Shown: positions 16,813-25,563, counted from the stretch's first letter. The stretch is 64,000 nucleotides of DNA from an uncultured Lysobacteraceae bacterium (GCA_902825775.1 CADECF010000002.1:62001-126000), one strand, 5' to 3'. Translations and numbers: made by a program. Notes: generated from the sequence alone by a model not told the origin.

Positions 16813-17655
16813 ATGTTCAAAGATCTCATTGTGCCGGTAACGGCCACTTCCGGCGACGACGACGCCATCAATATCGGGATCGCGCTGGCAGGCTCGTTCG
16901 GCGCCAGATTGACGGTACTGGAAATGGTGAACTTGCCCATGCCGCTGGCCAGTCCGTGGGGGTTGACGCCTGAGATGGCGATGGCCGACGTCTACAGCCG
17001 CCTGCGAGCGCAAGGGGAAATCAACGTCGGCAGGCTCAAGGCGAAGCTGGGCAAGGAAGCGATCCAAAGCGATGTGCGTCTGGTCGAGGCCATGTTCGCT
17101 GAGCCGGCGCAGGTGGCCGCGCACCATGCTCACTATGCGGACTTGGCTGTGGTGGCCGGCGCGATCGGAGATACGGCGGAAGGCGCCGTCACGCAGGCTT
17201 GTTTCGGCGGATTGCTGCTCGAATCGGGCCGGCCGGTGCTGGTCGTGCCGCCGCGCTGCAAGACCGTGCTGCCGCCGAAGCGGATCGTGCTCGCCTGGCG
17301 TCCGACCCGGGAGGCATCGCGCGCCCTGCACGATGCCATGCCTTTCCTCGAGCGGGCCGAGCAGGTGGACATTCTCGTCATCGATGCCGTCGACGGCGAG
17401 TTGGGCCAAGGTGATGAGCCCGGCGCCGATGCGGCGGCGCACCTCGTCAGGCATGGCGTCAAAGCGAATGTGGTGAGGCGAGACGCCGGAGCAAGGTCGG
17501 TCAGTTCGATCGTGCTTGAGCATGCTCGCGAGAGCAATGCGCAAATGATCGTGGCGGGCGGCTACGGCCACTCGCGGTTTCGGGAATGGGCGATGGGCGG
17601 AGTCACGCGGGAGCTGTTGATCGCCGCTCCCATACCTGTCTTCTATTCGCATTAA
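16813..17655 (+). CDS. Tandem universal stress protein
   Basis: A 280-residue protein with two Usp domains (about 1-148 and 150-280). The N-terminus MFKDLIVPVTATSGDDDAIN is a standard Usp beta-1/alpha-1. The C-terminal domain carries the nucleotide-binding pattern GGYGHSRFREWAMGGVTREL (G-x2-G-x9-G-x-T). The first domain is more degenerate at that site. ATG 16813 is chosen because the FNR box is too close to the earlier ATG. Usp proteins with this architecture support survival under oxygen or energy starvation. The next frame begins 3 bp after the stop. Confidence 0.9.
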   Translation: MFKDLIVPVTATSGDDDAINIGIALAGSFGARLTVLEMVNLPMPLASPWGLTPEMAMADVYSRLRAQGEINVGRLKAKLGKEAIQSDVRLVEAMFAEPAQVAAHHAHYADLAVVAGAIGDTAEGAVTQACFGGLLLESGRPVLVVPPRCKTVLPPKRIVLAWRPTREASRALHDAMPFLERAEQVDILVIDAVDGELGQGDEPGADAAAHLVRHGVKANVVRRDAGARSVSSIVLEHARESNAQMIVAGGYGHSRFREWAMGGVTRELLIAAPIPVFYSH

Positions 17656-17658
17656 GCC

Positions 17659-18096
17659 ATGAACGGTTCAACAATGGCACTGGCAGAAGCGAAAGCGGCC
17701 GTTGACTACGCCGCGTCCGTGGTGGTGTCGCTGCGATGCCGGGAAGTGTCTCTGCCAAAAAGCGAGGAGCTGGCGAGACTTCAACGCGTTATCCGCGAGC
17801 TTGAGCAGCGGCATTCGCGCCTAGCAAAGCAATACGAGCGGCTCTCGCATATTCCAGCCGACAGGCATGCGGAGGGATGGGGTGCCTTTCGTATTTTCTA
17901 CGAGGATTTCTTGGGTCGAGAAAGCCGCCGCCGTCTCGAAACGATGGAGATGGAACGTTACGACGCCAAGAAGACTGCATCGACGCAATCGGAGGGATTA
18001 CATGAAGCAAAGCGCAGAGAATTGGCTGGCAGAGGTCAAGCTGGAACGTCAGGCGCGAAGACTGGCCAGGAGCGTGGCCAGATCGCTCATTGCTGA
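17659..18096 (+). CDS. Hypothetical helical protein downstream of the USP
   Basis: A 145-residue frame beginning 3 bp after the USP stop. Residues 30-70 look like a coiled coil (SEELARLQRVIRELEQRHSR). The C-terminal 35 residues are low-complexity and overlap the next frame by 95 bp. The ribosome site is weak, so coupling to the USP is likely. The unusual overlap may mean that the C-terminus is a frameshifted extension. Function is unknown. Confidence 0.5.
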   Translation: MNGSTMALAEAKAAVDYAASVVVSLRCREVSLPKSEELARLQRVIRELEQRHSRLAKQYERLSHIPADRHAEGWGAFRIFYEDFLGRESRRRLETMEMERYDAKKTASTQSEGLHEAKRRELAGRGQAGTSGAKTGQERGQIAHC

Positions 18097-18193
18097 TGGA
18101 AGCCCTCCGCGCCGGGAAGATTTCCCCGCCGCCAAGAGCAACAGGCCGTCAAGAATCCGGAACTGGATTTCGAAAATCTTCAAGGCGCACTAA
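18002..18193 (+). CDS. Small basic protein, overlapping the previous frame
   Basis: A 63-residue frame with a strong ribosome site (GGAGG, six bases before the ATG at 18002). The product is helical and basic (MKQSAENWLAEVKLERQARR at the start, RNWISKIFKAH at the end), possibly membrane-associated by an amphipathic tail. Its stop overlaps the stop of the convergent GNAT gene. Family unknown. The ribosome site is the main support. Confidence 0.5.
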   Translation: MKQSAENWLAEVKLERQARRLARSVARSLIADGSPPRREDFPAAKSNRPSRIRNWISKIFKAH

Positions 18194-18759
18194 CGAGTGG
18201 TCGCGCCCAGTTCGTGAATGAGCCAATCCGGATCGCTCAAGTCGAGCCGCGTACGGAAACCGAGCTGGTGCGCCAGATCGTTCATGGCGCGGTTCTCGTT
18301 GCGGCAGCGGGCGTACATCAGACGCATCCCTCGCGACTTGGCGAGTTCCATAAGGGGACGCATCAGCGCGGATCCCAGGCCCTTGTTCCGCCACTCGGCA
18401 TCGACCAACACGGTGCATCGACACCGCAGCCCATGCTCGAAAGTGCAGAACTCGCCCACGCCGATCATTCGTTCTTCGCCGCTGTCGTACACGAAAGCGC
18501 CGAAAACGGTAGGGGCTTCGCCGTCGGACCAGATCTTCGAGAAGCACTTGGGAATGTCCGATATCTGTCCCACGATATAGAGCGGCGCCGCCACGCCGGG
18601 TAATGCAGCTTCGAACGCCAACTTGGCGGGACCGTCGGCCGGCTCGAGCGGCCGAATCAGTGCGTTGGTGCGGTCGCTGAACGTTTCCAGCCACCGCATG
18701 CCACTGGCTGGGGTCGACGCATCGAAATAGCCGAACCCGCTATCCATAAAATGATTCAC
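18190..18759 (-). CDS. Second GNAT family N-acetyltransferase
   Basis: A 189-residue GNAT protein. The acetyl-CoA loop is EWRNKGLGSALM (about 122-133), preceded by CRCTVLVDAEW. It is a paralogue of the 16053-16625 protein (same ALIRP/VLIRP start, same spacing). I choose the GTG at 18759 because AGGAGG lies five bases upstream; the ATG four codons later has no site at good distance. An FNR/DNR-like box lies 51 bp upstream. It is convergent with the small basic protein. Confidence 0.82.
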   Translation of the reverse strand: MNHFMDSGFGYFDASTPASGMRWLETFSDRTNALIRPLEPADGPAKLAFEAALPGVAAPLYIVGQISDIPKCFSKIWSDGEAPTVFGAFVYDSGEERMIGVGEFCTFEHGLRCRCTVLVDAEWRNKGLGSALMRPLMELAKSRGMRLMYARCRNENRAMNDLAHQLGFRTRLDLSDPDWLIHELGATTR

Positions 18760-18782
18760 GGCATCCTCCTGGTTTTCGGCAA

Positions 18783-18823
18783 AGCCTATTTCGCAGCGGC
18801 CGCTTGTCATTGACCAAGGTCAA
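18783..18823 (-). promoter_or_regulatory. FNR/DNR-like promoter of the second GNAT gene
   Basis: Box TTGAC-CAAG-GTCAA at 18810-18823, a perfect palindrome of the DNR/NNR variant, with -10 TAGGCT at 18783-18788 (gap 21 bp). Confidence 0.7.
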
Positions 18824-18960
18824 GAGCGGGGCTTTCCGGTTCGTCGCGAACCGGCCGCCGGACGCTCGCTTACAAACCGTTACATTCCGTTGCCCGCCGC
18901 ACATCGTGGCGATACCGGCCGACCGCATGCTGAGTCCGCAATCAGCCTTCGGAGTCCGCC

Positions 18961-19680
18961 ATGTTGACCGTTGCCGCGCCCACCCTGGAATGCCCGCCGA
19001 TCGATTTCGCGGCCGGAACTACGACCATCGAATCCGCTCCGGCGGCGAGCCTGGAGGCCTTGCTGGCGCGCTGGCCTTTCCAGCGCAGGATCGTGCGGGC
19101 CAAGCAATACGTTTTCCGCGCCGGCCAGCCGCGGCAGTCCTTGTTCCTGGTGCATGCGGGCTTCTTCAAGACCTGCCTGGTGACGGAAGACGGGCGCGAG
19201 AAGATCACCGGCTTCCGCCTGCGCGGCGACATGCTGGGCCTGGATGCGTTGGACATGCCGACCTACGCCTGCGACGCCGTCGCGCTGGACGTGGGCGAGG
19301 TGTGGGAACTGCCGTACGCCCAACTGCGCGAGAGTCTGCCCGAGTTCCAACAGAGGATCACCGCGATCCTGGCCGGCGAAATCCGCCGCGACTGGAGTTG
19401 GATGCTGGCGCTGGGGACGCTGAGCGCGGAACAGCGGGTGGCGAATTTCCTGCTGGACTTGGCGGCGCGCATGGACGCCTTGGGTTTCAGCGCACGCCGG
19501 CTGACTTTGCGCATGACCCGCGCTGAAATCGGTAATTTCCTGGCGTTGAAGCTGGAAACGGTCACTCGCGCGCTTTCCAGCTTGCAGGCACAAGGCCTGA
19601 TCGGGGTGGAAGGGCGGGATATCCGGATCCAGGATCCGGCGGGTATGCGGGCTTGCTTGACTGTGGAGAAATGCCACTGA
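18961..19680 (+). CDS. Crp/Fnr-family regulator lacking the Fe-S cysteines
   Basis: A 239-residue regulator with a cyclic-nucleotide-like sensor domain (about 40-145) and a C-terminal helix-turn-helix (about 180-220) reading RAEIGNFLALKLETVTRAL. Of the FNR iron-sulfur ligands only a Cys in YACDA (C104) is retained; the N-terminus has a single Cys (C11), so no 4Fe-4S cluster can form. This is the pattern of DNR/NNR-type or cluster-less FNR proteins. NO sensing through heme is plausible but unproven. The recognition helix ETVTR differs from FNR's ETVSR. It sits beside the GNAT/USP block. Confidence 0.85.
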   Translation: MLTVAAPTLECPPIDFAAGTTTIESAPAASLEALLARWPFQRRIVRAKQYVFRAGQPRQSLFLVHAGFFKTCLVTEDGREKITGFRLRGDMLGLDALDMPTYACDAVALDVGEVWELPYAQLRESLPEFQQRITAILAGEIRRDWSWMLALGTLSAEQRVANFLLDLAARMDALGFSARRLTLRMTRAEIGNFLALKLETVTRALSSLQAQGLIGVEGRDIRIQDPAGMRACLTVEKCH

Positions 19681-19712
19681 GGCCAGTGTTAGTGATGCCT
19701 GCAGCGGACATT

Positions 19713-19772
19713 CGCGAACGCCTGAATATAGCCAGGCCATGAAGCGGCTTCGGCTTGAATGAATTGTTAGGC
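19713..19772 (-). other. Integron attC-like (59-base element) site
   Basis: Read on the minus strand, the site starts GCCTAAC-AATTCATTCAAGCC 20 bp after the amidohydrolase stop and continues through a GC-rich imperfect dyad to GGCGTTCGC. The start is a consensus reverse core (RYYYAAC). The internal AATTC-TTCAAGCCGA and GAAGCGGCTTCGGC arms match the pattern of classic attC sites after resistance cassettes. The distal core is degenerate (GTTCGCG rather than GTTRRRY). No integrase gene is nearby. Confidence 0.65.
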
Positions 19773-19792
19773 CGCACCATTGCCTGCAATCT

Positions 19793-21253
19793 CTAGTGCT
19801 CTAACAGGGACCCGACCCCTGCCTGTTCAAGCAACTCAGCGGGTGAGTATTCTCGACCGCCAAGGAAGACTTTCTTGATCTTGCGTACATTGTTGATATC
19901 AGCTGTCGGATCAGCGCCGAGTACGACAAGATCCGCTCGTTTTCCCACAGCTACAGTACCGGTCTCGCCGAGGAGCTTCAAAGACTCAGCGCCGTTACGC
20001 GTTGCGATCCGGATGACCTCGGCGGGGGGAATGCCCGCTTGAACCAGCAGCTCCATCTCGTCGTGCAGACTCGCGCCGGGGATCACGTAGGGGTTGGGGA
20101 AATCCGATCCGGTGGTCAACAGTGCGCCGGCATCGTAATAGCGTTTCACAAGTTCTAACATGCGCGGCCAAGCGGCCGCGCCGCGTGCGAATTCTTCGTC
20201 GGGCCAGTCGTCGAGCCATCCATCCCACGTGGCGAGAACCTCGCGCGGTGCGATATCCAGATAGGGGCTGCTCCGGTAGCGCGGATCGCGTCCGCGGAAC
20301 TTGGTGACGTAGGCAATCAGTGTCGGGTCCAGCGGAGTGCGCGACCGCGCGACCGCTTGAATCGAGCCTTGTACCTGCGCGCTGTCCAGATCGATCCAGT
20401 TGAGCCAGTCGATCCTCGAACGCATGAAGCCCACTTGCTGTTGCCGCTTCAGGTAGGCGTTGCGGTGTTCTTCCGGCAGAAGTCCGGTCGTCCAGGTTGC
20501 GCCATGCGTGATTGCATCGATCCCTGCAGCTACAGCTTCCTCGGGCGAGGTGGCTTGCAAGTGGCCCACGACACGCAAGCCGCGCGCGTGCGCCGCGTCG
20601 GCGGCAGCGCGAACCAGGTTTGGCGGCATCCGTGCATACACCTTGATGTAGTCGACTCCGGCATCCGCCTGCCGGTTAACTTCGGCGCGCACTTGCTCCG
20701 GGGTTCTCTCCTCGCCCCAATTGATGGGCGGCCCTGCTGTGAGCATCCTCGGGCCCAGCACCTGCCCGGCTGCGATGGCATCGCGCAGTTGCACAGCAGG
20801 TTCCTCTGGCGCTGCCGGATTCAGGATGGTCGTGATCCCGTGGGCAAGCAATATCTTGAGGATGCGCTCCGATGTGGCCGCATCGTATCCCGAAAAGCTA
20901 TTGGGTTCGCGAAGGAAGGTCACGTGAGCGTGCGTGTCGAACAGCCCCGGAAGTACGAAGCTCCCATGCAGACGCTGGACTCGCCAACCCGGCCGGATCG
21001 ATACGTCCTTGGCCGGTGCGACTTGCACGATTTTACCTTGGGATACGACAACGGACATCCCAGTACGAGGCGCAACGTTTTCCCCATCAAAGAGCGTCAC
21101 GTCTTCAAGTACGATCGCCACGGCTGAAGACGGTGATCGATCGGCCTCTGCCGTCGGCGCACAACCCATATGCGCCAAAAGCAGTGCCAAGACGGCGACT
21201 TTACCGATGCGTACGGTCCACGCAGATGCGCGCCACCCGTTACGAGATCTCAT
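19793..21253 (-). CDS. Secreted/lipoprotein amidohydrolase
   Basis: A 486-residue metal-dependent hydrolase of the amidohydrolase superfamily (imidazolonepropionase/prolidase-like branch). A lipoprotein signal is visible (VLALLLAHMGC, Cys near 31). The metal site has FDTHAHV (about 104-110), the likely metal-ligand Lys in DYIKVYA (near 200), His in RVVGHLQA (about 222) and GSDFPNP (about 374). The substrate is unknown; relatives hydrolyse dipeptides or cyclic amides. It is followed by an attC-like site, suggesting that it arrived as an integron gene cassette. Codon use is less biased than in the neighbouring cco genes. Confidence 0.85.
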   Translation of the reverse strand: MRSRNGWRASAWTVRIGKVAVLALLLAHMGCAPTAEADRSPSSAVAIVLEDVTLFDGENVAPRTGMSVVVSQGKIVQVAPAKDVSIRPGWRVQRLHGSFVLPGLFDTHAHVTFLREPNSFSGYDAATSERILKILLAHGITTILNPAAPEEPAVQLRDAIAAGQVLGPRMLTAGPPINWGEERTPEQVRAEVNRQADAGVDYIKVYARMPPNLVRAAADAAHARGLRVVGHLQATSPEEAVAAGIDAITHGATWTTGLLPEEHRNAYLKRQQQVGFMRSRIDWLNWIDLDSAQVQGSIQAVARSRTPLDPTLIAYVTKFRGRDPRYRSSPYLDIAPREVLATWDGWLDDWPDEEFARGAAAWPRMLELVKRYYDAGALLTTGSDFPNPYVIPGASLHDEMELLVQAGIPPAEVIRIATRNGAESLKLLGETGTVAVGKRADLVVLGADPTADINNVRKIKKVFLGGREYSPAELLEQAGVGSLLEH

Positions 21254-21297
21254 GCCCCGGACCCTCTGGAAAATGTGTCGCGATGGTACTGCTCATG

Positions 21298-21834
21298 TTA
21301 CTTCTGGCATCGGTTCGTTGACCGAAGGTCCAGAGAAAATGCGCACTCGTCTGGATACCAGCCATTTTTGTCGTAATGGATGACTTGCGGGGCATCGAGT
21401 AACGCGCTCGCCACGCGGCTCACTTCCACCGCACACCAGCCGAGTTTTTCGAAGTATGAGCCGGTATCTTTACTGAAGAGATATAGGTCCAATATTCCCC
21501 GCGCTTTTGCCTCTGCAGTGGTCGTGGAAACAAGGGCTTGTGCCAAGCCATGATTTCGACGGCTGGAGTCAACTGCTACCGACCCCAGGAGCGCCGCATC
21601 GCTGCAAATTTCGAGACCACAAACTCCGGCAATATCGTATGCAACAGTTTCTACGCCAACCCAATAGATGGCTCGTTCATGAAGCACATCCTTCGTGGAC
21701 AATCCGCAAGTAACAAGCAATTCATGGATAGCTACTCGGTCCACCATCGCAGATGGAACTATATGTAGACCAGCCGCTTGCTGCGGCGCAGCATGAAATT
21801 CGCGACGGAGTGAACTATGCGCTTTTTGATACAT
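21298..21834 (-). CDS. GNAT acetyltransferase, ArsN2-like
   Basis: A 178-residue GNAT protein. The pattern CGLEICSDAALLGSVAVDSS, then RNHGLAQALVSTTTAEAKARG and LYLFSKDTGSYFEKLGW, matches the ArsN2 group (acetyltransferases linked to arsenic resistance). The acetyl-CoA loop RRNHGLA is slightly degenerate. Start ATG 21834 includes the first beta strand (GLHIVPSA); ATG 21747 would cut it. It lies 45 bp upstream of the amidohydrolase on the same strand, possibly in the same acquired segment. No ars genes are visible nearby. Confidence 0.7.
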   Translation of the reverse strand: MYQKAHSSLRREFHAAPQQAAGLHIVPSAMVDRVAIHELLVTCGLSTKDVLHERAIYWVGVETVAYDIAGVCGLEICSDAALLGSVAVDSSRRNHGLAQALVSTTTAEAKARGILDLYLFSKDTGSYFEKLGWCAVEVSRVASALLDAPQVIHYDKNGWYPDECAFSLDLRSTNRCQK

Positions 21835-22062
21835 ATCGCTCAGTTAACCCTCGTCTGCACACCGGCACTTGCTGCCGGCCCGAGCACGCTCCAGTCGGGT
21901 CGGCCGCTGCCTGTCGACGTGGGTCCAAGCGAAACCCATGAAGCAGCGACGTCGCTTCCTCCATTTCCGGTACTGGCGCAAATGTTCGATTACGATCAAA
22001 GCGCGCGGCTTGATATGCAGGAACATTCCGTTGAAGAGCGTTGGAGTGGATGGGCTTGCTGA
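21817..22062 (+). pseudogene. Truncated secreted alpha/beta-hydrolase-like fragment
   Basis: An 81-residue frame with a signal peptide (MRFLIHIAQLTLVCTPALAA) and a good ribosome site (GGAG). The segment LAQMFDYDQSARLDMQEHSV resembles the N-terminus of secreted dienelactone-hydrolase/acetyl-xylan-esterase-like enzymes, where a long catalytic domain normally follows. Here it stops after about 25 further residues. I read it as a remnant that may still be translated. It overlaps the divergent acetyltransferase start by 18 bp. Confidence 0.4.
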
Positions 22063-22083
22063 ACTTTCACGGCAGAAAACAAC

Positions 22084-23190
22084 ATGCAATCGATCGTCAT
22101 ACAACGTCTGGTAGCGGTTTTCCTGGTTGCCGCGGGAGTAGTGCTATTGGGCGTCAATGTCTGGCGCTACGGCTTGGCCGCGCAGTCGGACATCATCGTC
22201 ATTTTCATCGTCCCGCTCCTGTTCGCGGGCCTATTGCTGGGTCGTTCCGGCGTATGGGTAACGCTGGCCTGCTACATGCCGATCCTGTCGATCGGTGCCT
22301 GGGTTGATTCGAAAGATGCGGTCGGCGGCCTGGATGTGGGACGGGCGCTTTCCGCGCTAGCACAACCCTTGCTGGCTGCGCTGATCGTCGCGCTGATTCT
22401 GGACAGGCTGGTCGCGAAGGTGGAACGGGGCAACCGCCTGAACCACGACCTTGCCGAGGTCTGCACGCGACTGGAGGATGAAATCCGCGAACATGAGCGA
22501 TCGCACATGCAGTTGGTGCATTCGCAGCGGGTCGATGCGTTGGGCCGGCTGGCCAGTGGCGTGGCCCACGACTTCAGCAATCTGCTCGCCGTGATGCGTG
22601 GCTACGCCTATCACGCCGAACGCGCCCCCGGCGGCAACGAGGAGATCCGTGGGTACCTGCACGACATGAAGGCGGTGACGCAACGTGGCCAGCAACTCGT
22701 GTCGAAGCTGCTGACCCTTGCGCGCAGCGACGAGTTCGCTGTGGAAACCTTTGATGCCGGCGAAGTCGTCGAATTGCTGCTGCCACTGATGCGCCAGATG
22801 TTCGCACCCGGCGTGGCAGTACAGATGGAGCAGTCCGCGGGACCCGTACCGGTGCGGCTGGACCGCACCGGTTTCGAGGCAGTGCTGCTGAACATGGCCA
22901 AGAATGCGAACGACGCACTCGGCGATAGCGGCGAGTTCCGGCTGCGCATCACGATCGCGGATGGCGAGGTCTGCGTTCAGGTCGAGGACACTGGGCGAGG
23001 CATGAGCGCGGAGACGGCAGCGCGAGTGTTCGAACCATTCTTCAGCACCAAGCCGCGCGGACAAGGCACTGGCATTGGATTGGCGGCGGCTTACCGCGTC
23101 GTCACCGAAGCCGGGGGGCGGATCGAAGTCGAGAGCGCGCCCGGCGAAGGGGCTTGCTTTTCCATCTACCTGCCGCTGGCGCCGTCGTGA
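22084..23190 (+). CDS. Membrane sensor histidine kinase
   Basis: A 368-residue kinase. Four membrane helices (about 8-30, 37-55, 58-75, 90-108), a short coiled linker (110-145), a dimerisation/phosphoacceptor domain with VAHDFSNLLAVM (His near 161), and an ATPase domain with N-box NMAKNANDAL (about 277-286), VEDTGRGM (about 300) and G-box GTGIGLAAAYRV (about 328-339). It has no extracellular sensor or receiver domain. No response regulator is adjacent; the next gene is convergent and encodes a beta-propeller sensor without kinase. The input may be sensed in the membrane. Confidence 0.88.
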   Translation: MQSIVIQRLVAVFLVAAGVVLLGVNVWRYGLAAQSDIIVIFIVPLLFAGLLLGRSGVWVTLACYMPILSIGAWVDSKDAVGGLDVGRALSALAQPLLAALIVALILDRLVAKVERGNRLNHDLAEVCTRLEDEIREHERSHMQLVHSQRVDALGRLASGVAHDFSNLLAVMRGYAYHAERAPGGNEEIRGYLHDMKAVTQRGQQLVSKLLTLARSDEFAVETFDAGEVVELLLPLMRQMFAPGVAVQMEQSAGPVPVRLDRTGFEAVLLNMAKNANDALGDSGEFRLRITIADGEVCVQVEDTGRGMSAETAARVFEPFFSTKPRGQGTGIGLAAAYRVVTEAGGRIEVESAPGEGACFSIYLPLAPS

Positions 23191-23199
23191 TGGCGCAGT

Positions 23200-25563
23200 T
23201 CATCGCGCAGCCTCGCGACGGCGGCGGGATGCGCGGACGTTTTCGAGCAGATGTTCGTAGTCCTGGCCAGGTCCGCGGTCGCGTGTTGTCCAAAGCAGGG
23301 CCAGCAGACACGCCAAACTGATCACCAGCCAGATCCATTGCCGCCGGTACCACGGCAGCGGATGGTCGAGCCATGTCGCAACTGGCTTCGACCAAGGGCT
23401 CCCCAACTGCCGCGCCTGCACTTCGAAAGCGAACTTGCCCCAAGGCAGGGTTGGCAGCAGTACGTTGCGGCGGCCGCCGGCGTCCAACCAGTCGCTGTCG
23501 CTGCTCGCCGAGACCAACCGGTAGCGAAAGCGCAGCCGCTCCGGACTGGCAAATCCAATGGCGGTGTAGCCAATCTCCAGGTTGCCGGCCTTAGGGCCCA
23601 ACTGCACGGGTCGGGCTGGATTGAGGTCACGGCCGGCCACGCGCAGGCGCTCGATGTGCACGATCGGCGGACCTGCCCGGCTGTTGAACCGGGTCGGGTC
23701 GATCATCGCAAACCCCTTGATCAAAGCGAACCACAACCGCCCGCGGTCGTCGCGCAGGCAAGAGGACACCGTGCCGCCGTTCATTTCCGGAGGGACTAGG
23801 CCATCGCTCGTGGAAAGGGCGATGAGTTCAGGACCGCGTTTGCCGAAATTGCGATCGATCAGCACGGAAACGCCACGGTTGCCCCCCAGCCACAGGCGTC
23901 CGTCGGCGTCCGGCAGGATGCACGAAACGGTGTCGTCGAACAGGCCGTTGGAGGTGTCGTAGCGCCGCAATGAACCGTTGCGTATCCGGATCAGGCCTCC
24001 CCCGTAGCTGCCAATCCAGAGAGTGGTGCCGTCGGGGTCTTCGTACAGCCAGCGCAGAAAGCGGTTGCCGATACCGTCTTCCTGCCGCCATTGCTCGACG
24101 ATCCTACCGTCCACCAGACGGTATGCACCCTGATCGCCGACAAACCAGATGCCGCCCTTACGTGCCGGGCTCATGAAGGCGATCGACATCCCATCCAACG
24201 CGGGCTCTGGCCGCGCACCGATGATCTCGCCTTTCGTGTTCACCTCCAGCCGCCAGGTATCGCGCAGCCTGCCGACCCAGTAAGTGCCGTCACCCGGATT
24301 CCGCCAGACGTTCAAGGCGGAGCCCTGCGGCCACCTTTTGACTAGGGTCAACCGATCATTTTCCAGCAGACCCAGTGTGCCCTGCCACGTCCCGATCCAA
24401 AGCCGGCGCTTGTCATCCATCAGCAAGCTTTGCACGCACTCGGTGCCCAGCTTGCTTTCCAAGCGCACAACTCGGACGGCACCATCTCGGCCCCAATGCC
24501 GCAACCCGCCGCAGGCCACACCGAACCACAATCCACCTTCGCCATCCTCGACCACGGCACGGCCAGGGGCATTCATTTGGACGTCGGCTGATTGCATCAG
24601 GCCGATGTGCGATGTGCGGATGCGCGATAGGCCCTGCGTATCGCTTCCGATCCACAGGTTTCCCTCGTGGTCGACGTAGGCCTGGCGCGCATACGCGCCA
24701 TCCGGAATACCTGCCAGTGGGGTCGTACTGCCGTCGTCGTGCAGCAACCAGATGCCGCCCGCAAGCCAATCTGAGACCAGCAACCGGCCGTCGTTGGACG
24801 TCGTGAAATGGAGATCGGGGGAAACGTCGGCACGCACCATTTTCCAGGTGCGATCGAGGATGTCGTAGCGGTACAGGCGCCAGTCTTCTGCGATCAGCCA
24901 GAGGTAGCGGCCCCGCCCGGCCATTCGCGCCCGAGTATTGCCGGCGGGAAGGGGAATGTTGGTCAGGGTATTCGCCTCGATCCGAGTCAGTCCGCCATCG
25001 CCCGACACGTAGACATTGCTGTCGGACATGGGAGCGATGAAGCCGAAGGTGTTGAAAGTCGAATGTCGAACCCGGTAGCGCAGCGTCTCTGGGTCGAATT
25101 CGAACACGCCTTGCGGACCCACCACCCATAGCTTGCGGCCATCGGTGGACGGACTGATCGCATTGACCTGGCAAGTACCGCCGCAGAAATCGAGCGAGCG
25201 GAACCGACCAGATTCGTAGAGCGCAATGCCGGCCCCCTCCGTACCTATCCACAGCCGCCCGTGGCGATCCTCGTGAAGGGCTAGGATGCGGTTGCTGACC
25301 AACCCCTCCGGGCCAGCATTGAAGGTCTTGAACGAATCGCCATCGAAGCGGACGAGTCCGCCGTGGGTACCGATCCAGAGGTAGCCATCGCGTCCCTGCA
25401 GCAGCGCATTGACGCTGGCCTGCGGCAGCCCTTCGTCGATGCCAAAATTGCGGTACGAGTCGACGTAGACGGGTTCAGCCTTGCCGATGCTTCCCGCTCC
25501 CGACGCGGCCTGCGCCGCAAGGGCCAGTCCGGCAAGCACCAGACACCGTAGCTCCCAGAGCAT
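23200..25563 (-). CDS. Two-component-type beta-propeller sensor without an output domain
   Basis: A 787-residue protein: signal peptide (MLWELRCLVLAGLALAAQAA), then about 12 propeller repeats with the YLWIGTHGGL / RLWIGTEGAG pattern (about 35-650), a Y_Y_Y-like domain (about 650-740) and one membrane helix near 755-773 (WIWLVISLACLLALLW). It ends after a 28-residue basic tail. Relatives of this architecture continue into a histidine kinase or GGDEF domain; here there is none. The gene converges on the kinase at 22084-23190 with a 9-bp gap. ATG 25563 gives the signal peptide; an upstream ATG at 25599 is possible. Confidence 0.85.
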   Translation of the reverse strand: MLWELRCLVLAGLALAAQAASGAGSIGKAEPVYVDSYRNFGIDEGLPQASVNALLQGRDGYLWIGTHGGLVRFDGDSFKTFNAGPEGLVSNRILALHEDRHGRLWIGTEGAGIALYESGRFRSLDFCGGTCQVNAISPSTDGRKLWVVGPQGVFEFDPETLRYRVRHSTFNTFGFIAPMSDSNVYVSGDGGLTRIEANTLTNIPLPAGNTRARMAGRGRYLWLIAEDWRLYRYDILDRTWKMVRADVSPDLHFTTSNDGRLLVSDWLAGGIWLLHDDGSTTPLAGIPDGAYARQAYVDHEGNLWIGSDTQGLSRIRTSHIGLMQSADVQMNAPGRAVVEDGEGGLWFGVACGGLRHWGRDGAVRVVRLESKLGTECVQSLLMDDKRRLWIGTWQGTLGLLENDRLTLVKRWPQGSALNVWRNPGDGTYWVGRLRDTWRLEVNTKGEIIGARPEPALDGMSIAFMSPARKGGIWFVGDQGAYRLVDGRIVEQWRQEDGIGNRFLRWLYEDPDGTTLWIGSYGGGLIRIRNGSLRRYDTSNGLFDDTVSCILPDADGRLWLGGNRGVSVLIDRNFGKRGPELIALSTSDGLVPPEMNGGTVSSCLRDDRGRLWFALIKGFAMIDPTRFNSRAGPPIVHIERLRVAGRDLNPARPVQLGPKAGNLEIGYTAIGFASPERLRFRYRLVSASSDSDWLDAGGRRNVLLPTLPWGKFAFEVQARQLGSPWSKPVATWLDHPLPWYRRQWIWLVISLACLLALLWTTRDRGPGQDYEHLLENVRASRRRREAAR

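Noticed and set aside
24338-24351. TTGAC-TAGG-GTCAA, an apparent DNR-type box
   Set aside because: It lies deep inside the propeller sensor coding sequence, over 1 kb from any start codon in a usable direction.
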